64,000 nucleotides of DNA, taken from NCBI RefSeq assembly GCF_007970185.1, contig NZ_CP042431.1, positions 1,922,001 to 1,986,000 on the forward strand, in the 5' to 3' direction. A model generated the notes under the pieces. It was not told where the DNA came from. It made no database searches and was given only the letters and a program-made list of their open reading frames with translations. This stretch comes from Pseudobacter ginsenosidimutans (GTDB lineage Bacteria > Bacteroidota > Bacteroidia > Chitinophagales > Chitinophagaceae). Both the position numbers and the translations under genes were made by a program. Numbering within the stretch: position 1 is the first letter of the stretch; each line of letters opens with the position of its first letter. Shown in pieces: positions 53,641-62,229 of this stretch.

Positions 53641-54546
53641 ATGGAAAATAACACTTCATTACAACAGCAATTACTTGATGCAGGTGTACACTTCGGTCAC
53701 TTGCGTAAGAAGTGGAATCCCAAGATGCTGCCTTATATCTTCGCTGAGAAGAAAGGTATTCACATCATCGACCTGAATAAAACCACTGAACATCTGCAGG
53801 AAGCTGCAGCTGCTCTGAAGCAGATCGCACGCAGCGGTAAAAAGATCATGTTCGTTGGTACTAAGAAACAAGCGAAAGAGATCGTTACTGAATGCGCACG
53901 CAGAGTGAACATGCCTTACGTTACTGAACGCTGGCTGGGTGGTATGCTCACTAACTTCAACACCGTTCGCAAGAGCGTGAAGAAGATGCAGAGCATCGAC
54001 AAAATGCTGGGAGATGGCAGCGCAGAAAGCCTCACCAAAAAAGAGCGCCTCACTTTAGGCCGTGACCGCGATAAAATGGACAAAGTACTGGGTGGTATCG
54101 CTCAGCTGGGCCGTGTACCAACTGCCCTGTTCATCATCGACATCGGTCATGAGCATATCGCGCTGGCTGAAGCAAAACGTCTTGGCATCACTACCTTCGG
54201 AATGGTTGACACCAACTGCGATCCAAACAAAGTTGATTTCGCTATCCCTTCCAATGACGACGCTACAAAGTCTATCGCAATCATCACTCAATACATCACT
54301 GCTGCTATCGCAGAAGGTCTGGCTGAGCGTCAGGCTGCCAAAGACGAAGACGTTGAAGAAGTAGCAGATGATGAAAAAGAAAAGAAAGCAGCACGTATCC
54401 AGGCTGAGGCTGAAGCTGAAGCAGGACGTGGTGGTGCTGGTCGCAGGCCAGGTGGTAACAGCGGCGGTCATGGCGGCGGTCAGAAACGCCGTGTAGGTGG
54501 CCCCGGTGGTGGTGGCGCTAACCGCAGACCAGGTGGTGGCAGATAA
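53641..54546 (+). CDS. rpsB: 30S ribosomal protein S2 with Gly/Arg-rich C-terminal extension
   Basis: A canonical S2 body (residues 1-230), with LLDAGVHFGHLRKKWNPKM at the start and ERWLGGMLTNFNTVRKS and DTNCDP further on. After a charged helix (KDEDVEEVADDEKEKKAARIQ), residues 262-301 form a Gly/Arg-rich tail with RGG, RRPGG and GGHGGGQKRR elements, like eukaryotic RGG boxes. The extension makes the protein 301 residues, longer than the roughly 240 of E. coli. The tail probably binds RNA; that is inference. Followed by tsf 51 bp on. Confidence 0.97.
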   Translation: MENNTSLQQQLLDAGVHFGHLRKKWNPKMLPYIFAEKKGIHIIDLNKTTEHLQEAAAALKQIARSGKKIMFVGTKKQAKEIVTECARRVNMPYVTERWLGGMLTNFNTVRKSVKKMQSIDKMLGDGSAESLTKKERLTLGRDRDKMDKVLGGIAQLGRVPTALFIIDIGHEHIALAEAKRLGITTFGMVDTNCDPNKVDFAIPSNDDATKSIAIITQYITAAIAEGLAERQAAKDEDVEEVADDEKEKKAARIQAEAEAEAGRGGAGRRPGGNSGGHGGGQKRRVGGPGGGGANRRPGGGR

Positions 54547-54597
54547 TTATGTCTGACACAGTGAGGATCTCATTTTTTCAACTATCAATCTAATTAT

Positions 54598-55437
54598 ATG
54601 TCAACTGTTGCTATTACAGCCGCTGATATCAATAAGCTCCGCCAAATGACAGGCGCTGGTATGATGGACTGCCGCAAAGCCCTCACCGAAACCAACGGTG
54701 ACTTTGAAGCAGCTATCGACTGGCTCCGCAAGAAAGGCGCTAAAGTGGCCGCTCTCCGTGGCGACCGTGAAGCAAAAGAAGGTGTGGTGATCGCTCAAAC
54801 AACTGCCGACAACAAAACCGGTATTGCTGTTTGCGTGAGCTGCGAAACTGACTTCGTGAGCAAGAATGCCGACTTCGTTGCCTTCGCTCAATCCATCGCT
54901 GACGCTGCCATTGCCAACAACGTAAAAAGTGCAGACGAACTGAACAATGTTACGATCAATGGCGCCAGGATTTCTGACCTGGTTAACGATAAGCTCGCTT
55001 CTATCGGCGAGAAGATCGGTATCACCAAGTTCGAACGCGTAGACGCTGATTATGTTGCTTCTTACATCCACGGTGCAAACCGTATCGGTGTACTGGTAGG
55101 AATGAATCAACCTGCTCCTGATGCAGGCAGAGACGTGGCTATGCAGATCGCTGCCATGAACCCTGTAGCAGTAGACGCTTCTTCTGTTCCCCAGTCTACT
55201 ATCGATCGCGAAAGAGATATCGTGATGGAGCAGATGAAAGCTGATCCCAAAATGGCCGGCAAACCTGAAGAAATGATCGCCAAGATCGCTGAAGGTAAAC
55301 TGAACGCCTTCTTCAAAGAAAGCACCCTGCTCAACCAGGCTTTCGTGAAAGACAACGGTAAATCCGTTGCTGACTTCCTGAAGAGCGTGAACGCTGACCT
55401 GAAGATCATAGAATTCAAACGCGTTGCTTTAGGATAA
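54598..55437 (+). CDS. tsf: Elongation factor Ts
   Basis: The GDP-exchange factor of EF-Tu, 279 residues. The N-terminal UBA-like domain has LRQMTGAGMMDCRKAL, the core has CVSCETDFVSKN (TDFV contact with EF-Tu) and the C-terminal part is normal. The usual rpsB-tsf pairing holds, and a strong terminator closes the operon. Confidence 0.98.
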   Translation: MSTVAITAADINKLRQMTGAGMMDCRKALTETNGDFEAAIDWLRKKGAKVAALRGDREAKEGVVIAQTTADNKTGIAVCVSCETDFVSKNADFVAFAQSIADAAIANNVKSADELNNVTINGARISDLVNDKLASIGEKIGITKFERVDADYVASYIHGANRIGVLVGMNQPAPDAGRDVAMQIAAMNPVAVDASSVPQSTIDRERDIVMEQMKADPKMAGKPEEMIAKIAEGKLNAFFKESTLLNQAFVKDNGKSVADFLKSVNADLKIIEFKRVALG

Positions 55438-55455
55438 GCTCCGCTAATGAAATAG

Positions 55456-55485
55456 AAAAAGGGAATCGAAAGATTCCCTTTTTTA
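55456..55485 (+). terminator. Terminator of the rplM-tsf operon
   Basis: A 12-bp stem (AAAAAGGGAATC / GATTCCCTTTTT) with a GAAA tetraloop, ending in a T-run. Confidence 0.9.
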
Positions 55486-55513
55486 TTGCCCGGAATTTTG
55501 CTAACCTTGACAA

Positions 55514-56680
55514 ATGCAACTACTTACCAGGGCCTCGAAAAAATTGACTGCCATGCCTGTACGGCCCGTCATTTTTTTTCTGCCATTCCTTTTCCTGTAT
55601 GCTGCCATCGTAATTGTAATGGCCAATGATGAGCTCACTGTGGATGAACCAAGCTATCTGCAGCTTGCCACCAATCTTCTGAATGGCTCCTATTCTCCGC
55701 CTCCTCCTGATATCGATCTCTGGCATGCACCCGGCTATGCATTGACGTTAGTGCCATTCCTGGCAATGAAAATGCCCTTGCTGGTACTGCGTTTACTCAA
55801 TGCCGTTTGGCTCTACGCTGCTGTTTGTATCTTTTATGATTTGCTGCGAAAACTGGTGAGCCCGTCAAATGCCCTGGCTGGAGCGCTGCTCCTGGGCTGT
55901 TACTGGCTTGCCTGGAAAGGTTTGCCTGTGATCATGACGGAAACCTTCGTTTTCTTTTTGTTCACTGCTACCCTTTGGGCGGCACATAACTATTTTACAA
56001 CACCCGGCAAAGCTGTAGGGCCATTACTCTTACTGGCTTTTCTGCTTGGGTATGTCTGTATTTCCAAACTGCTGTTCAGTTACGTGTTGCTGGCGCTCAC
56101 CCTCATCTCCGCTTTCTTTGCATTGCGCGGGAAACCTCAGTACATAAAGGCTTTGACTGCCGTGCTGCTGGCATGGATCGTTGTAATACCTTATCTCGTA
56201 TACACCTATTCTTTGACCGGTCGTGTTTTCTATGTAGGGAACTCAGGCGGGACCACTCTTTACTGGATGAGTAACCCTGTTAAGGGAGAATATGGAGATT
56301 GGTTCAATGAAAACCTGGAACCGAATTGGTCCGTAGATGGTGTTCAACCGGGAGCGGAAGCGGCCCTGAAGCGAAATCATGAACAGGAAATTAGTAGCAT
56401 CAGGTCTTTGACCAGCGTGGAAAAGGATGATGCCTTTAAACGAATGGCGCTCGAAAATATCAAGGCCCATCCCGGCGCTTATTTTAAGAACTGGCTGGCT
56501 AATATCTGCAGGTTGCTTTTCAATTTTCCCTATTCCTACAGGAAAATCGGACCCGGACTTTTGTTCAACGGATTGCCTCATCTTTTGATGATCATCTTTG
56601 CTATACATTATTGCTGTTCGTCCGGAAAAATCGCATACAGCCCCCGTTCTTTATCCGGTTCCTGCTGCTGTTTGTATTGA
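55514..56680 (+). CDS. GT39-like multi-pass membrane glycosyltransferase, 3' end frameshifted
   Basis: A 388-residue polytopic protein with about nine hydrophobic segments. The early extracytoplasmic motif [19 protein letters not shown] contains the acidic Asp-Glu expected of GT39/ArnT-type (lipid-linked sugar) transferases, and WHAPGYAL follows. The last 25 residues of the frame (from about [13 protein letters not shown]) are unlike a membrane protein. In another frame the expected C-terminal membrane segments continue at 56611-56796, so the gene looks frameshifted near 56600-56611. One extra T within the TTATTG at about 56607-56612 would join the frames. Substrate is unknown. Confidence 0.7.
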   Translation: MQLLTRASKKLTAMPVRPVIFFLPFLFLYAAIVIVMANDELTVDEPSYLQLATNLLNGSYSPPPPDIDLWHAPGYALTLVPFLAMKMPLLVLRLLNAVWLYAAVCIFYDLLRKLVSPSNALAGALLLGCYWLAWKGLPVIMTETFVFFLFTATLWAAHNYFTTPGKAVGPLLLLAFLLGYVCISKLLFSYVLLALTLISAFFALRGKPQYIKALTAVLLAWIVVIPYLVYTYSLTGRVFYVGNSGGTTLYWMSNPVKGEYGDWFNENLEPNWSVDGVQPGAEAALKRNHEQEISSIRSLTSVEKDDAFKRMALENIKAHPGAYFKNWLANICRLLFNFPYSYRKIGPGLLFNGLPHLLMIIFAIHYCCSSGKIAYSPRSLSGSCCCLY

Positions 56681-56796
56681 TATATTTCCTGGGGAACACT
56701 CTGCTGAGTGCGCATATAAGGATGTTGTACGTGGTTTTCCCTGTGATAATCCTGGCCCTCGTCTGGATTTGGGACCAGCGCAGCCGGAAAGTTTAA
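56611..56796 (+). pseudogene. Out-of-frame C-terminal part of the GT39-like gene
   Basis: The frame reads [12 protein letters not shown], then two strong hydrophobic segments ([31 protein letters not shown]) and a basic end, as expected for the missing tail of the upstream transferase. The [11 protein letters not shown] pattern is like the last-helix motif of GT39 proteins. A real one-base deletion, programmed slip or sequence error would all explain it. Confidence 0.6.
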
Positions 56797-56906
56797 AAAA
56801 AAATCTTTTCTTTGCACGAACATTGATACCGGGATGGTATCCTTTACCATCTTCCGCCGGTAGTGCAGAAACGAATTTTTTTATTCAGAAATCTACAATT
56901 TATTAC

Positions 56907-57620
56907 ATGCTGCCAAAGTACAAACGTGTTCTGGTGAAGTTATCGGGCGAATCATTAATGGGAGATAAAAATTTTGGCATGGACCCGGTGATCATAGAAC
57001 AATATGCGCGGGACATCAAAGAAATTGTAGAGCTGGGCGTGCAGGTAGCTATTGTGATCGGGGGAGGTAATATCTACCGTGGAATGAATGAAGCAGAAAC
57101 CGGCATCGAGAGAGCTCATGGAGATTATATGGGAATGCTGGCAACCGTGATCAATGGAATGGCTATGCAGGCCATGCTGGAAAAGATCGGTGTGTATACA
57201 CGTCTTCAGAGCGCCATCAAGATGGAACAGATCGCAGAGCCTTACATTCGCAGGAGAGCTATCCGTCACGTGGAGAAAGGAAGAGTGGTGATCTTCGGAG
57301 CAGGAACCGGTAATCCTTATTTCACCACCGATACAGCAGGTTCGCTCAGGGCCATCGAAATTCAGGCCGATGTGATCCTCAAGGGAACAAGGGTTGATGG
57401 TATCTATACAGCAGATCCCGAAAAAGATCCCAAGGCTAAAAAGTATGAAACCATCACTTTCCAGGAATGTATCTCACAAAATCTGAAGGTAATGGACATG
57501 ACCGCTTTCACACTTTGCATGGAGAACAATCTTCCCATCATCGTGTTTGACATGAACAAACCCGGGAACCTTCGTAAAGTGATCTGCGGAGAGAAAGTTG
57601 GAACACTGGTAAAGGGCTGA
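56907..57620 (+). CDS. pyrH: Uridylate (UMP) kinase
   Basis: ATP-dependent UMP phosphorylation, 237 residues. The amino-acid-kinase fold shows [14 protein letters not shown] (8-20), [12 protein letters not shown], and the uridine-site segment [14 protein letters not shown]. The start MLPKYKRVL at 56907 is chosen; the open frame extends upstream to 56598 but that part is not protein-like. Its own hairpin terminator follows at 57692-57716. Confidence 0.96.
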   Translation: MLPKYKRVLVKLSGESLMGDKNFGMDPVIIEQYARDIKEIVELGVQVAIVIGGGNIYRGMNEAETGIERAHGDYMGMLATVINGMAMQAMLEKIGVYTRLQSAIKMEQIAEPYIRRRAIRHVEKGRVVIFGAGTGNPYFTTDTAGSLRAIEIQADVILKGTRVDGIYTADPEKDPKAKKYETITFQECISQNLKVMDMTAFTLCMENNLPIIVFDMNKPGNLRKVICGEKVGTLVKG

Positions 57621-57691
57621 GGGTCAACGGATGAAAAATATTAAGTCAGCTATTTGCATATCTGAACTGATCGCACTAATTTAGGCAGATG

Positions 57692-57716
57692 AAAAACCAC
57701 CATATTGGTGGTTTTT
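57692..57716 (+). terminator. Terminator after pyrH
   Basis: An 11-bp stem AAAAACCACCA / TGGTGGTTTTT with a TAT loop and T-run, 72 bp after the pyrH stop. Confidence 0.85.
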
Positions 57717-57807
57717 TCATTCTTCCCCATCCGTTCAAGTCCATTGAAAGACGTAAGTCTGCTCCGAAAAAAACCAACCCGGCCTCCTGGCCCTCTGAAC
57801 CATTATT

Positions 57808-58797
57808 ATGAATGAATTGATTGTCATCCTGGGATATCAGATCTCTGTGGGCATATGGGAAATCCTCATATTCCAACTGGGCGCCATGGTGCTGGGATTC
57901 TTCATTCATTTCTTTATCATCAGCCGCAAATCTGTAACTCCTTCCGCATCGGAACCTTCTGTACTGGCAGATACCGCCATCGATCCCGGTGAATGGAAAC
58001 TCAAATACCTGGAAGATCAGGACGTTCAGAAAAAAATCTTGGACGAGCTCAAAAGAGAACTGGCAGCCGCACAGGAAAACGAAGAGCTCCTCAATATAGA
58101 ACTGGAAGAACTTAAAAAGACCATCGAAGAATTGCAGAACAGGCCTGTGCCCGCAAAGCCTGCCACCACTGCGGTTCCGGACTATCTGCTTCCCGAGCAG
58201 CATCAACGCATCGCACGTATGCAGGAACAACTCGATGCAGCCCGGGAGAATGAAAGGAAATATGCAGAGATACAGTCCATGAATGATCAACTATCTGCAC
58301 AACTTCGTGAATGGCGCAAGATCAATATCGAACAGGAAGCACTGATCAAACAACTTCGCCAGGAACAGATGTTGGTGGGTGAATTGAAAGATAGACTCTC
58401 ACATACGCAGGAAGAGTTCATGAATATGCAGGAGAAGCTGAAGAAAATGGAAACCTGGCTTGCCCAACCCCATTACAGGAATTTCGAGTATGAAGATCTG
58501 CAGCAAAATTACCTGCGCCTCACCAAAGACCACGATGAGCTCCGCTTCAAACAAATGACCATCCTGGAAGAGAACCAGCGCCTCACCAGGTTGATGGCCG
58601 ATACGGAAGACAAACTCCGTGAAGCCAATTTCCAACGTCAGGGACTCCTGAAAAAGATCACATACCTGGAAGAGCTGACCTTTGATCTGCAGCAAATCAG
58701 CGGACACAATAAAAAACTCGAAATGCAGTTGAAGCGCCTCAGCGAAATCGAGAGCCTTATCAGCAAATCCACTACAGGCCGCAAATCTGAAGGATAA
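57808..58797 (+). CDS. Membrane-anchored coiled-coil protein
   Basis: A 329-residue protein with one N-terminal transmembrane segment (about 17-38, ILIFQLGAMVLGFFIHFFII), then a cytoplasmic-type region made almost wholly of coiled coil from about 70 to 325. Heptads of Leu, Gln and Glu dominate, with breaks around 105-125 (RPVPAKPATTAVPDYLLPEQ) and 215-230 (MEKLEKMETWLAQPHYRNFE type linker). No catalytic motif is seen. A structural or scaffolding role is inference; the family is not recognised. Confidence 0.75.
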   Translation: MNELIVILGYQISVGIWEILIFQLGAMVLGFFIHFFIISRKSVTPSASEPSVLADTAIDPGEWKLKYLEDQDVQKKILDELKRELAAAQENEELLNIELEELKKTIEELQNRPVPAKPATTAVPDYLLPEQHQRIARMQEQLDAARENERKYAEIQSMNDQLSAQLREWRKINIEQEALIKQLRQEQMLVGELKDRLSHTQEEFMNMQEKLKKMETWLAQPHYRNFEYEDLQQNYLRLTKDHDELRFKQMTILEENQRLTRLMADTEDKLREANFQRQGLLKKITYLEELTFDLQQISGHNKKLEMQLKRLSEIESLISKSTTGRKSEG

Positions 58798-58914
58798 TTT
58801 CTCTGCAACTGAGGCGGTATATTCCCATGTTTACACAAAGTTTATCCCCATCCCCTGAATCGGGTATTGTTTACATATGTGGATATATGTACATTTATTG
58901 AAACAATTATCACT

Positions 58915-59508
58915 ATGAACCTAATTCAACGCGCCAAAAACATACTGCTCACTCCTAAAACAGAATGGAATGTAGTGACAGGTGAAACGGCAACATTGGG
59001 ATCCCTGCTCACAGGTTATGTACTCCCTTTATCATTGATTCCTGCAGTTTGTTCTTTCCTGGGCATGATGCTTTTCGGTGGAATGATCCTGGGAATCACG
59101 GCAGGCATTGTAATGGCTGTAGTGTCTGTTGTAGCAACCATCCTGGCCTATGTGATCGGCACTTACATTATCGATGCACTGGCTCCAAGTTTCAAATCAG
59201 AGAAGAACCTTGGCAGGTCTGCTCAACTGATGGCGTATTCCGCTACAGCAGTTTGGGTAGCCGGAGTTCTGAGTCTGGTGCCATTATTGGGATGGCTGGC
59301 CATCATCGCAGGCGCAGCTTATTCGATCTACCTGATGTATCTCGGTCTGGGCCCTGTTAAGAAAACACCCGAAGATCAGCGTGTATTGTATGTGATCATC
59401 GCCATTGTGGTGTACTGGGTAGTGAACCTCGTGATCTCTACACTTATCGGCGGCATCATCATTACCAGCATCTTTGCTGCAGGTGTGGGTATGATGGGAG
59501 GCTTCTGA
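58915..59508 (+). CDS. YIP1-like integral membrane protein
   Basis: A 197-residue protein with five hydrophobic segments. The N-terminal NLIQRAKNILLTPKTEWNVVTGE is the typical opening of bacterial YIP1-domain proteins, and YIIDALAPSFKSEKN and YLMYLGLGPVKKTPEDQ are the expected loop motifs. The start at 58915 is preferred to 58867. Function is unknown in bacteria. A terminator follows. Confidence 0.88.
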   Translation: MNLIQRAKNILLTPKTEWNVVTGETATLGSLLTGYVLPLSLIPAVCSFLGMMLFGGMILGITAGIVMAVVSVVATILAYVIGTYIIDALAPSFKSEKNLGRSAQLMAYSATAVWVAGVLSLVPLLGWLAIIAGAAYSIYLMYLGLGPVKKTPEDQRVLYVIIAIVVYWVVNLVISTLIGGIIITSIFAAGVGMMGGF

Positions 59509-59531
59509 TCTTACAGCATATAATTTTGATC

Positions 59532-59560
59532 AGCACCGTTTATGATAACGGTGCTTTTTT
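59532..59560 (+). terminator. Terminator after the YIP1-like gene
   Basis: A 9-bp stem AGCACCGTT / AACGGTGCT with a 6-nt loop and T6 run. Confidence 0.85.
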
Positions 59561-59602
59561 ATTTGTACGAATTGAAGGAGTTTTGCTGAATAAACTATTC
59601 CG

Positions 59603-60244
59603 ATGAGTACCATTGCAGCAATCAGAACAGAGTACCGTCAACGTTCCCTCTCAGAAAAAGATGTACAGGCAGATCCCATTGCTCAGTTTGGTAAATGGTG
59701 GGAAGAAGCTGTATCCGCGCAGATCGAAGAAGTGAATGCCATGACGCTGGCCACAGCTTCCGTGGATGGACTGCCGGCAGCGCGTATCGTTTTGCTGAAA
59801 GAGTTCGATACACGTGGCTTTGTGTTCTTCACCAATTATGAAAGTTTCAAAGGACAACAGTTGCTGGAAAATCCACGAGCCTGCCTGGTTTTCTTCTGGA
59901 AAGAACTGGAAAGACAGGTGCGTATTACAGGATTGGTAGAGAAAGTACCTGCTGCAGAAAGCGATGCCTATTTCAATAGCCGTCCTGAGGGAAGCCGCCT
60001 TGGCGCCTGGGTTTCACCACAAAGCCAGGTGATCGAGAACAGGGAATGGCTGGATATCGAAGAAGCAAAGAAGAAAGATGAGTTCAGCGGAAAAACGATT
60101 GTACGTCCTGCAAATTGGGGTGGTTACCTGGTAAAGCCCGTGATCATTGAATTCTGGCAGGGACGCCCGAGCAGGTTACACGACAGGATCCAGTATAGTT
60201 TGAATGAAAAAGGAGCCTGGCAGATCGAGCGTCTGGCTCCATAG
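59603..60244 (+). CDS. pdxH: Pyridoxamine 5'-phosphate oxidase
   Basis: FMN-dependent oxidation of PNP/PMP to pyridoxal 5'-phosphate. FMN-site blocks include ARIVLLKEFDTRGFVFFTNYESFKG, with RVRITG-type QVRITGLVEK, and SRPEGSRLGAWVSPQS. The C-terminal EFWQGRPSRLHDRI with Arg-x-His contacts the substrate. The length of 213 residues is normal. It reads alone after a terminator. Confidence 0.96.
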   Translation: MSTIAAIRTEYRQRSLSEKDVQADPIAQFGKWWEEAVSAQIEEVNAMTLATASVDGLPAARIVLLKEFDTRGFVFFTNYESFKGQQLLENPRACLVFFWKELERQVRITGLVEKVPAAESDAYFNSRPEGSRLGAWVSPQSQVIENREWLDIEEAKKKDEFSGKTIVRPANWGGYLVKPVIIEFWQGRPSRLHDRIQYSLNEKGAWQIERLAP

Positions 60245-60265
60245 GAAGAAGAAATAAAAAGATGG

Positions 60266-60327
60266 GATAAGTTGAAAAGTTAACGGCTGGATACCTGATC
60301 CTGCTGATAACTTTTCAACCTCTTATC
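60266..60327. repeat. Long imperfect hairpin between pdxH and the THX gene
   Basis: A perfect 12-bp stem (GTTGAAAAGTTA, 60271-60282 / TAACTTTTCAAC, 60308-60319), extended by GATAA / TTATC outside a small bulge. No T-run follows, so it is a weak terminator candidate between convergent genes. Confidence 0.5.
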
Positions 60328-60333
60328 GCAAGC

Positions 60334-60444
60334 CTATTTGCTGTCGCCTTTAGCGGCAACTTTTTTTGTTCTTGCTGGTCTGCTTTTTCCGTAAGATCCT
60401 TTGAAGATCTTTCCTTTCTTGGTTTTTTTATCACCTCTACCCAT
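60334..60444 (-). CDS. 30S ribosomal protein THX family mini-protein
   Basis: A 36-residue, very basic protein: it starts MGRGDKKTKKGKIFKGSYGK and ends RTKKVAAKGDSK. The GRGDKKTKKGKI and FKGSYGKSRP blocks are those of the THX (S31-like) protein found in Thermus and Bacteroidota 30S subunits. A normal ATG (60442-60444) and TAG frame it. It is too small for routine gene finders and lies alone between pdxH and the HU gene. Confidence 0.9.
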   Translation of the reverse strand: MGRGDKKTKKGKIFKGSYGKSRPARTKKVAAKGDSK

Positions 60445-60491
60445 GTTGAAAAGAATTTGTAAATGAATAAATGTCGAACAGCAAAAATACC

Positions 60492-60528
60492 AAAAAAAAA
60501 GTCCCGATACCAAGAGTATCGGAACTTT
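60492..60528 (-). terminator. Terminator downstream of the HU gene
   Basis: A stem with 7-bp core CCGATAC / GTATCGG, extended by AAAGT / ACTTT, and followed by nine T residues on the minus strand. Confidence 0.8.
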
Positions 60529-60548
60529 CCGTGCAGTTGATGCAGCTT

Positions 60549-60818
60549 TTATAATTTAGCTTGCAGCTCTTTACCTGCTTTGAAACGGGCAACTTTCTTC
60601 GCCTTGATCTTAATCACAGCGCCAGTTTGGGGATTGCGACCGTTGCGGGCAGCTCTTTTGGAAACGGAGAAAGTTCCGAAACCTACCAGAGTTACTTTAC
60701 CACCACCTTTCAGGGTTTTGGTAACTGCTTCTACGAAAGAATCCAAAGTAGCGTTAGCTTGTGTTTTAGTGATACCTGCATCATCAGCAAGCTTGGCAAT
60801 TAATTCAGCTTTGTTCAT
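60549..60818 (-). CDS. hup: HU family DNA-binding protein
   Basis: An 89-residue nucleoid protein. The full HU/IHF signature is present, GFGTFSVSKRAARNGRNPQTG (about 46-66), with the Pro of the DNA-intercalating arm in RNPQTGAVIKI. The C-terminal KKVARFKAGKELQAKL is normal. A -33/-7 promoter lies upstream at 60845-60874 and a terminator follows. Confidence 0.97.
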   Translation of the reverse strand: MNKAELIAKLADDAGITKTQANATLDSFVEAVTKTLKGGGKVTLVGFGTFSVSKRAARNGRNPQTGAVIKIKAKKVARFKAGKELQAKL

Positions 60819-60844
60819 AGTGTAATGTTTTAAATATGCAGGAA

Positions 60845-60874
60845 CAAATTTAGCCGCTTTTTGTTTCCAACAAA
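60845..60874 (-). promoter_or_regulatory. Promoter of the HU gene
   Basis: On the minus strand TTTG (60871-60874) and TAAATTTG (60845-60852) are spaced 18 bp, a good Bacteroidota -33/-7 pair 26 bp before the ATG. Confidence 0.7.
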
Positions 60875-61106
60875 ATTTTTCTCTGCTAAAATTATCAAAT
60901 GAAAAATTGGCTGCAAACCGCTTGGGACAAGGATTATAGGAAAAGTACTATTCCCGGGGTAACCCTTTTTCACAAGATTTATCCTTTGAAATCCGCCACC
61001 AGACTGTGTTTCACGGCGTCCGGCTGAAATGCGGTACAGCAGCGGGTTTGAAAGGAATATACAATAAATTTTTACTCTTCGCTGATTAAAATAATCTTAT
61101 CCACAC

Positions 61107-61412
61107 TCAGTTCACAATCTCCATTACACTACGAAATGCAATGAAATTATTCCCCCATTTATTGTATCCATCATCACGCAAAGTCTGTGAGTGCTGGTTG
61201 ATATAGCGTTCATAATCGGAGAACTCATTTGCGTAATATTGAGCTGCATAGGTTGGTCCTTCTTCTTCATCCAACTCCAGTACTTTTACCAGTTGGTTCT
61301 TTGTAAAGCAGCCGGTTGCCATCACATCCGGCATATGTGTTTTGATCATCCACTCCACCCACGCGTCGTGAATGGCCCAGCTTACTTTGATTGTTACATT
61401 ATAAATGATCAT
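61107..61412 (-). CDS. DUF4286 family protein
   Basis: A 101-residue soluble protein of the DUF4286 family: it begins MIIYNVTIKVSWAIHDAWVEWM and has EGPTYAAQYYANEFSDYERYI. A ferredoxin-like (ABM-type) fold is likely. Function unknown. It lies 11 bp after xth on the same strand, so the two may be co-transcribed. Confidence 0.88.
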   Translation of the reverse strand: MIIYNVTIKVSWAIHDAWVEWMIKTHMPDVMATGCFTKNQLVKVLELDEEEGPTYAAQYYANEFSDYERYINQHSQTLRDDGYNKWGNNFIAFRSVMEIVN

Positions 61413-61423
61413 GAACTATTGAT

Positions 61424-62188
61424 TTATGCGAGTTCGAGGAAAACCGGACAATGATCGCTTTGCTTCACATCAGGATAGATAGCAGCAGCTTTCACGAGCG
61501 GGGCGAGGCTTTCAGTAACGTTGATATAATCGATCCTCCAGCCTTTGTTCTGCGCGCGAACCGTTGGGAAACGCTGGCTCCACCAGGTGTACCAGTGAGG
61601 ATCCGGATTGAGCTTGCGGAATGTATCTATCCAACCGGTTCCATAGAATTTATCCAGCCACAACCTTTCTTCGGGCAGGAACCCGGAAGATTTTTTGTTG
61701 CCCTTCGGATCATGGATATCTATTTCTGTATGTGCAATATTGTAATCGCCACAGAGTATCAGGTTGGGTTTGGTCTGTCTCAGTTCAGACACATATTCAA
61801 AAATCTCATCTAACCAGGAGTATTTGTAGGCCTGTCTTTCATCGCCGGAAGTACCGGAAGGGAAATAGGCGTTGATGATCCGGATATCGCCGAGATCGAT
61901 CTGCAAAACCCTTCCTTCATCATCACTTACCTGGTGGCCTGTTCCATAAACTACATTATCTGCTTTCTGTTTGGAGAAGATGGCCACGCCACTGTATCCT
62001 TTTTTTTGAGCGCTGAACCAATAGTCGTGAAACCCAAGATCTGTGAACTGCTTGTAGTCCACATTATCGCGATGGGCCTTGGTTTCCTGCAGGCAGATCA
62101 CATCGGCGGGATCGGTTTTCAACCAATCCATCAGTCCCTTATTCATTGCAGCCCGGAGGCCGTTCACATTATAACTGATGATGCGCAT
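61424..62188 (-). CDS. xth: Exodeoxyribonuclease III (AP endonuclease family)
   Basis: Repairs abasic sites in DNA. The start MRIISYNVNGLRAAMNKG at 62188 matches the family, while the frame to 62248 adds unrelated residues. Metal and active-site blocks are VICLQETKAH (Glu), LILCGDYNIAHTEID (Asp and Asn), YTWWSQR and the final KQSDHCPVFLEL (Asp-His). The length of 254 residues is normal for the ExoA/Xth group. It is divergent from the LOG-family gene. Confidence 0.95.
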   Translation of the reverse strand: MRIISYNVNGLRAAMNKGLMDWLKTDPADVICLQETKAHRDNVDYKQFTDLGFHDYWFSAQKKGYSGVAIFSKQKADNVVYGTGHQVSDDEGRVLQIDLGDIRIINAYFPSGTSGDERQAYKYSWLDEIFEYVSELRQTKPNLILCGDYNIAHTEIDIHDPKGNKKSSGFLPEERLWLDKFYGTGWIDTFRKLNPDPHWYTWWSQRFPTVRAQNKGWRIDYINVTESLAPLVKAAAIYPDVKQSDHCPVFLELA

Positions 62189-62229
62189 GGGAATATTCTT
62201 TAATTTGGCCGGCAATTTACACCTTTGGT

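Noticed and set aside
56598-56906. Longer N-terminus for pyrH
   Set aside because: UMP kinases start at MLPKYKRVL-type sequence; the added part overlaps the transferase tail in another frame and is not protein-like.
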